Origin: Bacteroidales bacterium
Lineage (GTDB): Bacteria; Bacteroidota; Bacteroidia; Bacteroidales; UBA932
DNA length: 64,000 nucleotides
Assembly: GCA_017544005.1 (NCBI GenBank)
Contig: JAFYEZ010000039.1
Coordinates: 62,001 to 126,000 of the forward strand
Direction of reading: 5' to 3'
Under the pieces are notes generated by a model. It had not been told where the DNA came from. It worked only from the letters and a program-made list of their open reading frames with translations, and searched no databases. The translations under genes were made by a program, and so were the position numbers. This document shows positions 8,114-16,417 of the stretch, in pieces; the stretch's first letter is position 1, and each line of letters starts with the position of its first letter.

Positions 8114-9229
8114 TTACAACCCGAAGGCAAAGCAGAGGTAGCCGCAGGCGAGGGCGATGGCCACGTTGACCAGTTTGGCCTTCAGGAAGCCGACCTTGCT
8201 CTCAGCCAGGAGCGGGAGGCCGGCGTGGCCGTCCTGCGAGATGCTGCTGGCGAGCAGCACCGAGAAGGGTGCCACGCCGGTCGCGAAAAGGGTCACGAAA
8301 AGCAGATGCGGGCCGGACTCGGGAATGATGCCGATCAGGGCGGCGAGCAGAATCATCAGCGGCACGACGTAGCCGTTACTGTTCACGAACGCCTCGATAT
8401 CCAGGAACTCCAGGCCGATATTGATCAGGAGCATGGTGCCGGAGGTCCAGCAGAAGACGCGCAGCAAGTGCTTGCGGATCACATGGTTCCAGAGATGCTC
8501 ACGAACGAAGTGTTCTTTGGCGGTAGCAATGACCCAGACCACGAAGAGGCTGATGACGGCGAAAAGCAGGTTCAGCCAGTACTCGTCCAGGATGGCCAGG
8601 TGGCCGGCATGCTCCGCCCCCTCCCCTTCGTGCTCATGTTCCAGCCAGCCGAAAGCCAGCGCAAGCGCAAAGAAGAGCACGCTAAGCAGCAGCACGATGC
8701 GCTGCCAGGAAGGGTGCAGCAGGTTGCGAAGGCTGGCGTGCGGGCAGTCGGCGTCCGGGGCACAGTGGCCCTCCGCGTCATGATGATGCTCATCGCACGA
8801 ATGCACCTCGTAAGGCTGATCGCAGGCCGCGACCGCTTTTTTCTTGGAGAAAAGGTTCACAATCAGGCCGGCCGCAATGGCGATGACCAGCAGGACACCG
8901 GAGAGAATCAGCGCCTCGCGCGGGATGGCCGCCAGCATCACGAAAGCCTCGTCGCCCGAGGAGGCGATCATCATCGCCACCAGCGCGCCGAAGCCCACCA
9001 GTCCGTGGGTATAGAGCGATACGACGGCAAAGCCGCCCATACAGCCCGGGATGATGCCCAGCAGCGCGCCGAGCAGCACCTGTTTGGGGCCGGAGCCCTG
9101 CAGGCTGTGCGACCAGCGTCCCTGCGTCTGCACGTTCAGGTATTCAATCAGCAGCATCATCACCGTCACCAGGCCGGTGACCAGGATGCCGTTGCGCAGG
9201 GTGTCAAAGAGAATGTCCCAGAAATCCAT
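8114..9229 (-). CDS. Predicted 10-TM heavy-metal exporter (PF11449-like permease)
   Basis: The 371-residue protein has two halves of about four or five membrane segments each and begins with a short cytoplasmic end. It resembles the family described as putative 10TM heavy-metal exporter or putative manganese transporter, with repeated glycine and proline motifs LGIIPGCMGGF (about 57-67) and LIGIIPESGPH in the second half. Between the halves lies a histidine- and cysteine-rich loop (residues about 135-170, with HSCDEHHHDAEGH and DADCPH) and a second acidic histidine cluster, HEHEGEGAEH. These look like metal-binding loops. Its ATG overlaps the meaB stop as TGATG, indicating coupling. The placement beside B12 genes suggests cobalt or a similar ion, but the ion is not readable from sequence. 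Confidence 0.75.
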   Translation of the reverse strand: MDFWDILFDTLRNGILVTGLVTVMMLLIEYLNVQTQGRWSHSLQGSGPKQVLLGALLGIIPGCMGGFAVVSLYTHGLVGFGALVAMMIASSGDEAFVMLAAIPREALILSGVLLVIAIAAGLIVNLFSKKKAVAACDQPYEVHSCDEHHHDAEGHCAPDADCPHASLRNLLHPSWQRIVLLLSVLFFALALAFGWLEHEHEGEGAEHAGHLAILDEYWLNLLFAVISLFVVWVIATAKEHFVREHLWNHVIRKHLLRVFCWTSGTMLLINIGLEFLDIEAFVNSNGYVVPLMILLAALIGIIPESGPHLLFVTLFATGVAPFSVLLASSISQDGHAGLPLLAESKVGFLKAKLVNVAIALACGYLCFAFGL

Positions 9230-10356
9230 CAGCTGTTCTCCTTGTATTTTTCAATCAGTTCCGCCGCGGAGGTAAAGGATTCCAGCGAGCCCGCCAGCAC
9301 GGCGTCCTCATACTCGGGCAGCAGTTTTTCGATAACCGGATTCTCATAGAACATCGCCTTGAGCGACTCGTTGATGCTCTCGTACATCCAGTAGCGGGCC
9401 TGTTCGCGGCGGCGCTTGTCGTAGTACCCGTTGCCGCGCACCAGTTTGAAATAGGACTCGATCTTTTCAAGGATGTCGTCCAGGCCGGCCTTGGTGACGG
9501 CCGACGAGGTGACCGCCGTGGGCACCCAGCCCGACTCGGTGGGCGGGAAAAGGTGCAACGCGTTGACATAGAGCACGCGGGCCATCTGTGCTTTCTCGAT
9601 ATTGTTGCCGTCGGCCTTGGTCACGTTGATCAGGTCGGACATCTCCATGATGCCGCGCTTGATGCCCTGCAGGTCATCGCCTGCGCCGGAGATGAGCAGC
9701 AGCAGGAAGAAGTCGGTCATCGAATGAACCGCCGTCTCACTCTGGCCCACGCCCACCGTCTCGACGAAGACCGTATCAAAGCCGGCCGCCTCGCAGAGCA
9801 GGATGGTTTCCCGCGTCTTGCGGGCCACGCCGCCCAGCGAACCGGCGCTCGGGCTGGGGCGGATGAAGGCGTTGGGATCGTGGCAGAGAGTCTCCATACG
9901 CGTCTTGTCGCCCAAAATACTGCCCTTGGTGCGCTCGGAACTCGGGTCGATGGCCAGCACGGCGAGTTTGTGGCCGCGCGAGGTCAGGTAGGATCCGAAG
10001 GCCTCGATAAAGGTGCTCTTGCCCGCACCGGGAACGCCCGTGATGCCAATCCGCATCGAACGCCGCTCGGCGGAGATGGGCTGGCAGCGGCGGATGATCT
10101 CCTGCGCCACGGCGCGATGCTCCGGCAGGTAGCTCTCCACCAGCGTGATGGCCTGGCTGAGAATGGTCGTATTGCCGGAGAGGATGCCCTCCATATATTG
10201 ATCGACGGTAAGGATTTCCGGGCGCTTCTTGTAGAACTTCTTGACATAAGGGTTCATGATCGGCGGCTGCTTGACGCCTTCGTTGACGATCAGACTGCTC
10301 TCCTTGTTGTCATAGTCAGGGAAGAAATCGCCCTGGTGCTCAACGGGTTTTTCCAT
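9229..10356 (-). CDS. meaB: MeaB, GTPase chaperone of methylmalonyl-CoA mutase
   Basis: MeaB (ArgK family) is a G3E-type P-loop GTPase that loads and protects adenosylcobalamin in methylmalonyl-CoA mutase. The 375-residue product has Walker A GVPGAGKS at 107-114, the AIDPSSERTKGSILGDKTRM block near 135-155, FVETVGVGQSE as the switch/Walker B region and VTKADG for guanine recognition. Length and motif order match the family. It is encoded upstream of the metal permease with a one-base stop-start overlap, and four bases after the DUF1573 gene, so the three are probably one transcript. The mutase itself is not in the window. Its position ties a B12-dependent enzyme to the neighbouring riboswitch locus. 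Confidence 0.95.
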   Translation of the reverse strand: MEKPVEHQGDFFPDYDNKESSLIVNEGVKQPPIMNPYVKKFYKKRPEILTVDQYMEGILSGNTTILSQAITLVESYLPEHRAVAQEIIRRCQPISAERRSMRIGITGVPGAGKSTFIEAFGSYLTSRGHKLAVLAIDPSSERTKGSILGDKTRMETLCHDPNAFIRPSPSAGSLGGVARKTRETILLCEAAGFDTVFVETVGVGQSETAVHSMTDFFLLLLISGAGDDLQGIKRGIMEMSDLINVTKADGNNIEKAQMARVLYVNALHLFPPTESGWVPTAVTSSAVTKAGLDDILEKIESYFKLVRGNGYYDKRRREQARYWMYESINESLKAMFYENPVIEKLLPEYEDAVLAGSLESFTSAAELIEKYKENS

Positions 10357-10359
10357 GGA

Positions 10360-11499
10360 TTAATTGGAGTTTGAAGATACGACATAACCGGTCAGGAAGA
10401 GGTTGACCAGTGGTTTGGCGGGGGCATTGGTGACGAGGGTCAGCACATCCAGCACCTCGCCCTTGAGGCCCTCGGTATTCAGGCTGACGCGAAGGGTGGC
10501 GCTCCCGCCGGGCCGGATGGTAAGCGGGCAGCGGGTCTCCACGCGAGCGGAGCGGGATGCCCCCTCCCCGCTCTCGAATTCTACGGTGCGGATAATCAGG
10601 TCGCTCTGACCGGTGTTCCGGATGGTATAGCGGGCCTTGACCGGCGTGCCGGCCTTGACTTCGCCGAATTCATGATAGCTCTGCACGGGCACAGCCTTGG
10701 CACCGGAGGCCACCTGCTGGGCGCTCCAGCCGCTGAAATCATCGCGCAGGAAGACCCGGACGACCAGCGGATCCGAATGGAGCCGGCCATTCAGCAGGAA
10801 ACGGGCGCGGTAGTTGTGGCGCCCCCAGTGCTCCACCCCGGAAGCTCCGGAATCATAGGAAATCGAAAGGGTGGCGGTACTGCCCGGCGGAATGGGATTC
10901 TGGGAGAAGGCGAAGGTCAGTCCCGGATCCGCACCCACCATCTCCACTTGGAGCGGCTCTGCGGAAAGGTTGGCGAGGGTGATGCGGTCCGCCTTGGCCT
11001 TGCCCTGCTCCAGATTGCCGAGATTCACTTCATTGGTGCGCAATCCCAACGGGCCGAGATGGTCCGGGAACCGCTCTGCCAGGCTCTTCTTTTTGTCATG
11101 GCTGACGCCGCGGACGTGCAGCAGGACCGGACGGCGCAGGTTCGAGAAATAGACGGTGAGTGTCTTGTCGAACGGGAAAGGGCCCTGGTCGTTGGTGAAG
11201 GTCACGGCGATGGTTCCCTTCCCGCCGGGGGCAATCTCCGTATGGGGCCAGGTCGGGGTGGTGCATCCGCAGGAAGAGATGATATTGTGGATGACGATCG
11301 GGAAGGCAGCCACGTTCTGGAAAGTAAAGCTGCACTTGACGGGGCCGTCGGCAATCAGGATGTCCCCGAAATCGAAGGTCTTGCCCTCCGGGAAAGACAC
11401 CACCTGCTCCTCCGGATACCACCGGGGATCATCCGCAAAGGCCTGCACGCCGGTGAGCAGCGCAAGTAAAAAAACGAGGACCTTGGCAACCTTTCCCAT
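10360..11499 (-). CDS. DUF1573 exported protein
   Basis: The 379-residue product has a signal peptide (about residues 1-22, ending QAFA) followed by immunoglobulin-like repeats. The first repeat contains the DUF1573 signature FDFGDI and SSCGCTTPTWP (near residues 75-90), and a related repeat near residue 270 reads HEFGEVKAGTP. DUF1573 proteins are common in Bacteroidota and are thought to be periplasmic or surface beta-sandwich proteins; no biochemical role is assigned. The CGC motif could bind metal or form a disulfide. It is the first gene of a leftward group with meaB and the permease, led by a clear -7 element at 11530-11537. Confidence 0.8.
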   Translation of the reverse strand: MGKVAKVLVFLLALLTGVQAFADDPRWYPEEQVVSFPEGKTFDFGDILIADGPVKCSFTFQNVAAFPIVIHNIISSCGCTTPTWPHTEIAPGGKGTIAVTFTNDQGPFPFDKTLTVYFSNLRRPVLLHVRGVSHDKKKSLAERFPDHLGPLGLRTNEVNLGNLEQGKAKADRITLANLSAEPLQVEMVGADPGLTFAFSQNPIPPGSTATLSISYDSGASGVEHWGRHNYRARFLLNGRLHSDPLVVRVFLRDDFSGWSAQQVASGAKAVPVQSYHEFGEVKAGTPVKARYTIRNTGQSDLIIRTVEFESGEGASRSARVETRCPLTIRPGGSATLRVSLNTEGLKGEVLDVLTLVTNAPAKPLVNLFLTGYVVSSNSN

Positions 11500-11529
11500 C
11501 CTTTTTCAGTCTAATTTGTATTAGAAATA

Positions 11530-11537
11530 CAAAGATA
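11530..11537 (-). promoter_or_regulatory. -7 element for the DUF1573-meaB-permease group
   Basis: The minus strand reads TATCTTTG, 31 bases before the DUF1573 ATG, fitting TAnnTTTG. Confidence 0.6.
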
Positions 11538-11563
11538 AGCGATATTCATTAGAAACAGTTTTC

Positions 11564-11571
11564 TATTTTTG
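11564..11571 (+). promoter_or_regulatory. -7 element for the M16 peptidase gene
   Basis: The plus strand reads TATTTTTG, 38 bases before the ATG at 11610. It is divergent from the element at 11530-11537. Confidence 0.6.
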
Positions 11572-11609
11572 TACCAAAATCCAATTTATTCATTTATAAA
11601 CACACTCAG

Positions 11610-14510
11610 ATGAAAAGATTTTTCCAAATCGTCATGATGGTTACCCTCACCGCGCTGGCCGCATCCTGCAGCCGCTACAGCTATGAAACGGTGAAGGGAG
11701 ACCCGACCGGCGCACGCATTTACACGCTGGACAACGGCCTGAAGATCTACACCATCGTCAACAAGGACGAACCCCGTATCGACGCGCACATCGCCGTCAA
11801 GGTCGGTTCCAAGAACGACCCGCAGGAGACCACCGGTCTCGCCCACTATTTTGAGCACCTGATGTTCAAGGGTACGAAGCAGTTCGGCACCCAGGACTAT
11901 GCAGCCGAAGAGCCGCTGCTCAACCAGATCGAAGCCCTCTTCGAGGTCTACCGCAAGACCGAAGATCCGGCAGAGCGCAAGGCCATCTACCACCAGATCG
12001 ACTCGATCTCCTATGAGGCCTCCAAGATTGCCATTCCGAACGAGTACGACAAGTTGATGTCGGCCATCGGCGCCGACGGCACCAACGCCTACACCAGCTA
12101 CGACGTGACCTGCTACACGGAGAACATCCCTTCGAACCAGATTGAAAACTGGGCGAAGATTCAGGCAGACCGCTTCGAGAACTGCGTGCTCCGCGGCTTC
12201 CACACCGAGTTGGAGACCATCTACGAGGAGTACAACATGGGCGCCACCCAGGACCAGCGCAAGATTATCAACGCCGTGACCGGTGCGCTCTTCCAGAACC
12301 ACACCTACCACACGCCGGTAATCGGCTGGGGTGACCACCTGAAGAATCCTTCCATCACCAACGTGAAGAAGTATCACGATGAGTGGTATGTTCCCAACAA
12401 CATGGCCGTCTGCCTCGTAGGCGACTTCGATCCGAACAAGGCCGTGAAGATTGTGGACAAGTATTTCGGCGGCATGAAGCCCAACCCGAACCTCAAGAAG
12501 ATGGTCTTCGAGCCGGAAAAACCCATCGAGAAACCCATCGTCAAGGAGGTGCTCGGTCTCGAGTCTCCCAGCCTGACCCTCGGATGGCGCTTCCCGGGTG
12601 CGAACGATGAAAAGGCTTACCTGCTCGACATCTTCGGCGAAGTCCTCTACAACGGCACCGCCGGCCTGATTGACCTCGACGTCAACCAGCAGCAGAAGAC
12701 CCTCGGCATGGCCGCTTTCGCTTGGGAATTCGCAGATTACTCCGCATTCATGGTGATGGCTGAGCCCAAGCAGGGCCAGAGCTTCGACGAGGTCCGCGAC
12801 CTGGCGCTCGCCGAAATCGAAAAGATCAAACACGGCGAATTCGACGAAGACCTTCTCAAGGCCATCGTGAACAACAAGAAGCTCAACATGACCCGCCAGA
12901 TGGAGTCCTCCCGCGCGATGGTCAGTGCAGCCGTGGACTGCTTCATCGACGATATCAAGTGGGCTGACTTTATCGGCCGTATCGACAAGGTGGCAGCTGT
13001 CACCAAGGAGGAACTTGTCGCTTTCGCCAACGAAAACTTCGGCGACAATTACGTACAGGTCAACAAACTGCAGAAGAAGGATCCGGCTGACACCCGCATT
13101 CCCAAGCCGTCCATCACCCCGATCTTCACCAACCGCGACGCAGTCAGCGACTTCCTGAAGGAGGTTCAGAACTCCGTCGTGAAGCCGATCGAACCGGTCT
13201 TTATGGACTTCGACCGCGACCTGAAGAAGGGCGAAGCCAAGTCCGGCATCCCCGTACTCTACAAGCAGAATGTCACCAACGAGACCTTCTCGCTGACCTT
13301 CCTCTTCGAGACCGGCAGCTACGCGGACAACAAGCTTCCGTTTGCAGCAGAATATGTCCGCTATCTCGGCACCGAGACCCTCTCCCCTGAAGAGATCCAG
13401 AAGAAGTTCTACGGCATGGCCTGCCAGACCGACGTTGCCTGCACTGGCGAGCGCATCTACGTGACGCTCAGCGGTCTTGCAGAGAACATGGAACCGGCGC
13501 TCCTGCTGCTCGAGGAACTCATCGCAACCGCTCAGCCCAACCCGCAGGCTCTCCAGATGCTCAAGGCCAACACCCTGATGGAGCGCCAGAATGCCAAGGG
13601 CAACCAGCGCGGCTGCTTCTCTCGCCTGCGCGAATACGCCATCTACGGCGACAAGAACCCGGCCGGCAACCAGCTCTCCAATGCTGAGGTGATGGCACTG
13701 ACCGATGCGGAACTGCTTGAAAAGATCCACAACCTGTTCAATGCACAGCATGAGGTTCTTTACTACGGTCCGCTCACCGAGGCCCAGATCATCGACGAGA
13801 TCAACGCCAACCACCGTTGCCCGGAAACCCTCGCACCCGTGGTCAGCGGCAACCCGTACGCATACGCACGCACTGAGAAGAACGGTGTGGTGATTGCGCC
13901 TTACGATGCCAACCAGCTCTACCTGGTCTCCGTCTCCAACCTCGGTGAGACTTACGACCTGGAGAAGGTTCCGATGATCCAGCTCTACAACGCATACTTC
14001 GGCGGCGGCATGAACGCCATCGTCTTCCAGGAGATGCGTGAGGCCCGCGGCCTGGCCTATTCGGCAAGCGCCGGCTATGTGCTCCCGCGCGACCTGGACC
14101 ACACCCTCTACTATACCAACTTTATCGCTACCCAGAACGACAAGCTGATGGATGCCCTCACCGCATTCGATGAGATCATCAACGAGATGCCGGTCTCCGA
14201 AGGTGCCTTCAACCTCGCCAAGGAGAACATCATCGCCAACATCCGCACCACCCGCACCGTCAAGGAGAACGTGCTCTGGTCCTACCTCAGCGCCCGCAAG
14301 CTGAACCTGACCGAACCGGTTGACAAACTCGTGTTCGAGAAGATTCCCGCCTACACCCTCGACGACGTGGTCAAGTTCCAGCAGGAGAACGTGAAGGGCC
14401 GCCCCTACACGATCTGCATCCTGGGCCGCGAGAAAGACCTGGATCTCAAGGCGCTCAAGCAGTACGGCGATATCCGTCGCGTAAGCCTCGAAGATATTTT
14501 TGGTTACTAA
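11610..14510 (+). CDS. M16-family (insulinase-like) zinc peptidase lipoprotein
   Basis: M16 peptidases cut oligopeptides inside a closed clamshell chamber. This 966-residue protein has a lipoprotein signal ending LAASC (Cys about 21), then an M16 N-terminal domain with the inverted zinc motif HYFEHLMFKGT (HxxEH, about residues 74-84) and a downstream acidic segment ETIYEEYNMG supplying the further zinc ligand. The second half is another M16 unit without an HxxEH motif, as usual for single-chain members; it includes FGGGMNAIVFQEMREARGLAYS, the conserved substrate-clamp arginine region. Predicted location is the periplasm or outer membrane. The gene has its own promoter, and a ferredoxin gene follows 74 bases after its stop. 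Confidence 0.92.
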   Translation: MKRFFQIVMMVTLTALAASCSRYSYETVKGDPTGARIYTLDNGLKIYTIVNKDEPRIDAHIAVKVGSKNDPQETTGLAHYFEHLMFKGTKQFGTQDYAAEEPLLNQIEALFEVYRKTEDPAERKAIYHQIDSISYEASKIAIPNEYDKLMSAIGADGTNAYTSYDVTCYTENIPSNQIENWAKIQADRFENCVLRGFHTELETIYEEYNMGATQDQRKIINAVTGALFQNHTYHTPVIGWGDHLKNPSITNVKKYHDEWYVPNNMAVCLVGDFDPNKAVKIVDKYFGGMKPNPNLKKMVFEPEKPIEKPIVKEVLGLESPSLTLGWRFPGANDEKAYLLDIFGEVLYNGTAGLIDLDVNQQQKTLGMAAFAWEFADYSAFMVMAEPKQGQSFDEVRDLALAEIEKIKHGEFDEDLLKAIVNNKKLNMTRQMESSRAMVSAAVDCFIDDIKWADFIGRIDKVAAVTKEELVAFANENFGDNYVQVNKLQKKDPADTRIPKPSITPIFTNRDAVSDFLKEVQNSVVKPIEPVFMDFDRDLKKGEAKSGIPVLYKQNVTNETFSLTFLFETGSYADNKLPFAAEYVRYLGTETLSPEEIQKKFYGMACQTDVACTGERIYVTLSGLAENMEPALLLLEELIATAQPNPQALQMLKANTLMERQNAKGNQRGCFSRLREYAIYGDKNPAGNQLSNAEVMALTDAELLEKIHNLFNAQHEVLYYGPLTEAQIIDEINANHRCPETLAPVVSGNPYAYARTEKNGVVIAPYDANQLYLVSVSNLGETYDLEKVPMIQLYNAYFGGGMNAIVFQEMREARGLAYSASAGYVLPRDLDHTLYYTNFIATQNDKLMDALTAFDEIINEMPVSEGAFNLAKENIIANIRTTRTVKENVLWSYLSARKLNLTEPVDKLVFEKIPAYTLDDVVKFQQENVKGRPYTICILGREKDLDLKALKQYGDIRRVSLEDIFGY

Positions 14511-14584
14511 TCAGAAAAGATGCATCTTTGCAGTCCGGTTCCGCACGCGAACGGAGCCGGACTACTTTTAAAAACAAATAAACC

Positions 14585-14752
14585 ATGGCTTACAAAATTA
14601 CTGACAACTGCGTTGCTTGCGGTACTTGCATCAACGAATGCCCCGTCGGAGCTATCAGCGCCGGTGACATCTACAAGATTGACCCGAACCTCTGCGCCGA
14701 CTGCGGTACCTGTGCAGGTGTTTGCCCGATGGGTGCCATCGAGCAGGCTTAA
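14585..14752 (+). CDS. 2[4Fe-4S] ferredoxin, 55 residues
   Basis: The protein carries two clusters of the type CxxCxxCxxxCP: CVACGTCINECP (about residues 9-20) and CADCGTCAGVCP (about 37-48). These bind two [4Fe-4S] clusters of a clostridial-type low-potential ferredoxin. The length and the start MAYKITDNC match the family. It would carry electrons for cytosolic anaerobic enzymes such as pyruvate:ferredoxin oxidoreductase, none of which is encoded here. The gene stands alone with its own hairpin terminator. Confidence 0.95.
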   Translation: MAYKITDNCVACGTCINECPVGAISAGDIYKIDPNLCADCGTCAGVCPMGAIEQA

Positions 14753-14769
14753 TTCCATTTAAGACGCGT

Positions 14770-14809
14770 CAAAGAAAGGGTGGCTGAATCAAGCCCCCCT
14801 TTTTCTTTG
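14770..14809. terminator. Terminator after the ferredoxin gene
   Basis: CAAAGAAAGGG pairs with CCCTTTTTCTTTG around an inner GGCT/AGCC pairing. T-rich sequence follows on the plus strand. It closes the ferredoxin gene and marks the left edge of the accessory island. Confidence 0.7.
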
Positions 14810-14814
14810 TACCC

Positions 14815-14915
14815 CCGGTAGGTGCGCCCAGTGGTCCAAACCATGGACCACTAGCTGCGTTTTCGGGGGTAAAATGCGCCTAGTGGTCCAGCTATTGGAC
14901 CACTAGACACGCTCC
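14815..14915. repeat. Two tandem palindromic units with AGTGGTCCA arms
   Basis: Unit 1 has AGTGGTCCA (from 14830) and TGGACCACT around a five-base spacer; unit 2 has CTAGTGGTCCA (14880-14890), spacer GCTAT and TGGACCACTAG (14896-14906). The arms are the same in both, and GTGCGCC or ATGCGCC precedes each, so this is a duplicated unit of about 50 bases. No U-tract follows. It sits between the ferredoxin terminator and the island promoter. It could be a protein-binding site or a REP-like element. Confidence 0.85.
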
Positions 14916-14958
14916 CCCCTAGTAGTCGAAACCAAAGTGAACACTATCAAAAAATGAT

Positions 14959-14967
14959 TATATTTGC
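14959..14967 (+). promoter_or_regulatory. Possible -7 element upstream of the structured RNA
   Basis: The plus strand reads TATATTTGC, matching TAnnTTTG. Transcription would begin near 14973 and run into the structured RNA. No clear -33 TTTG was found, so this is tentative. Confidence 0.45.
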
Positions 14968-15029
14968 AGTAGCAAGAAAGCAATTACTTATTGCAAAGAC
15001 ATATTGATTTAGCATTTGCTATTTACCCG

Positions 15030-15167
15030 GTTGCCAGAAACCTAGGAAATTTCAGAGTCACCCCGGATAAGTCAGTGAATGTCTGCGCTTTGGCGTGGAC
15101 TGGACTTATCTGGTGACAAGGCTTCCTAGGGCCGCTGGCATGGATTGGAAAAGTCCATGCCTTTTTT
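15030..15167 (+). ncRNA. Structured untranslated RNA or attenuator leader, unassigned
   Basis: Nested complementary segments build a rod about 110 bases long: TGCCAG (15032-15037) with CTGGCA (15135-15140), CCTAGGAA (15041-15048) with TTCCTAGG (15123-15130), GTCACC (15057-15062) with GGTGAC (15112-15117), and GGATAAGTC (15065-15073) with GACTTATC (15103-15110). An inner CAGT/ACTG and CGC/GCG pairing lies near the tip. An intrinsic terminator follows, and its 5' arm shares GGCA with the outermost helix, so the two cannot form together. GGATAAGTC recurs at 15188-15196 and could compete for GACTTATC. It could be a free small RNA (a 6S-like rod is one option) or a leader controlling the methyltransferase gene. 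No known family was recognised. Confidence 0.6.
15137..15167 (+). terminator. Intrinsic terminator ending the structured RNA
   Basis: GGCATGGA (15137-15144), a nine-base loop, and TCCATGCC (15154-15161) are followed by TTTTTT. It lies 54 bases before the methyltransferase start, so reads into the gene must pass it or start after it. Confidence 0.85.
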
Positions 15168-15202
15168 GTGCCCGCCAAGCCCTGTCAGGATAAGTCGCAA
15201 GT

Positions 15203-15225
15203 GCCATAGAAAGCGCAGCTATGGC
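15203..15225 (+). promoter_or_regulatory. Hairpin enclosing the methyltransferase start codon
   Basis: GCCATAG (15203-15209) pairs with CTATGGC (15219-15225), and the ATG at 15221-15223 lies inside the 3' arm. This could hide the start codon from ribosomes. No Shine-Dalgarno sequence is visible. Confidence 0.6.
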
Positions 15226-16417
15226 CAACAACAGCAATCTTGGCGCTGCAAAGGCCGCCAAGAATGACGAGTTCTACACCCAGTATGCCGACATCCAGAA
15301 GGAAGTGAACGCATACCTGGAGTACAACCCGGACACTTTCCGCGACAAGACAGTCCTTCTGCCTTGCGACGACCCTGAGTGGTCCAACTTCACCCGTTTC
15401 TTCGCCCAGAACTTCGAGCGATTAGGTCTTAAACGCCTGATTAGTACGTCGTATGCTGTCGAGAGCAAGAAGTACAAGGATTATCAGCCCACTCTCTTCG
15501 AGACGGAGAGTCCCCTATTTGATTTGGATAAGACACGTATCAAGGGAAAGATCTTCGAGCTCACCCGCGACACGAACGGCAGCGGCCGCATCGACATTGA
15601 TGACCTGGAGTGGCACTATCTGGAAGGCGACGGCGATTTCCGTAGCCCCGAAGTGTGCGCTCTACGGGACCAGGCGGATATTATTGTGACGAACCCGCCG
15701 TTCAGTTTGTTCCGTCCTTTTCTTGCATGGTGTGTTGATGCGAAGAAATCGATTCTCATCATCGGCAACATGAATGCCGTCACCTATCGAGAGGTTTTCC
15801 CCCTCATCATGGAGAATAAGTTGTGGTACGGCCCCTCTATCAGTAGCGGAGATCGGGAATTTATGGTACCTGATTCTTATCCAATCGAAGCGAGCGGCTG
15901 GCGAATCGACGATAAAGGGAAGAAATATATTCGAGTTAAAGGAGTCAGATGGTTTACCAATCTAGAGCATGGCAGACGCCATGAGCCTCTTAAACTGATG
16001 ACTATGAAGGACAATCTCCGTTTTAGCAAGCACAAAGACTTGATCAATACTGGATATCGTGAATACGATAATTATCAGGCTATTGATGTCCCTTATTCAG
16101 ATGCGATTCCATCGGATTACGAAGGAATTATGGGCGTCCCTATCACATTCTTCGATAAGTATTGTCCAGAGCAATTCACGATATTAGGCGCTACTCAACG
16201 CGGTTGTCACGATGCAGTTCAAGATACACGTAAGTATGATGATTATTGGGAAGTTAAACCAGATGGAACTCCGACCGGCTCATCTGGTAATAAAACCAAT
16301 GAGAATGCGAATCTCCTCGGGAACGATGGAAAGAAGAACTACTTCATCAACAAAGAGGGCCGAATAATTCAATCGGCATATCAAAGAATCTTCATCCGTA
16401 AAAAGCAACAATCATGA
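15221..16417 (+). CDS. EcoRI-family adenine-specific DNA methyltransferase
   Basis: This 398-residue protein resembles the EcoRI methylase family (PF13651): [12 protein letters not shown] near residue 15, CDDPEWSNF near 50, RLISTSY near 72, and [12 protein letters not shown] near 156-168. NPPF is the catalytic motif IV of N6-adenine methyltransferases, and LPCDDPEW probably belongs to the AdoMet pocket. EcoRI methylase itself modifies the inner adenine of GAATTC; specificity here is unknown. The stop overlaps the start of the DUF262-HNH gene as ATGA, so the two are coupled. The second half, from about 15770, is visibly richer in A and T than the first half and than neighbouring core genes, a sign of transfer or mosaic origin. 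Start ATG lies in a hairpin. Confidence 0.88.
   Translation: MANNSNLGAAKAAKNDEFYTQYADIQKEVNAYLEYNPDTFRDKTVLLPCDDPEWSNFTRFFAQNFERLGLKRLISTSYAVESKKYKDYQPTLFETESPLFDLDKTRIKGKIFELTRDTNGSGRIDIDDLEWHYLEGDGDFRSPEVCALRDQADIIVTNPPFSLFRPFLAWCVDAKKSILIIGNMNAVTYREVFPLIMENKLWYGPSISSGDREFMVPDSYPIEASGWRIDDKGKKYIRVKGVRWFTNLEHGRRHEPLKLMTMKDNLRFSKHKDLINTGYREYDNYQAIDVPYSDAIPSDYEGIMGVPITFFDKYCPEQFTILGATQRGCHDAVQDTRKYDDYWEVKPDGTPTGSSGNKTNENANLLGNDGKKNYFINKEGRIIQSAYQRIFIRKKQQS

Noticed and set aside
11586..14102. 838-codon open frame on the strand opposite the M16 peptidase
   Set aside because: It is an antisense shadow caused by GC-rich third positions. The opposite strand has HxxEH, signal peptide and promoter.
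15030..15167. Firm assignment of the rod-shaped RNA as 6S RNA
   Set aside because: The central open bubble typical of 6S is not evident and a terminator overlaps the closing helix. It is kept only as an alternative.
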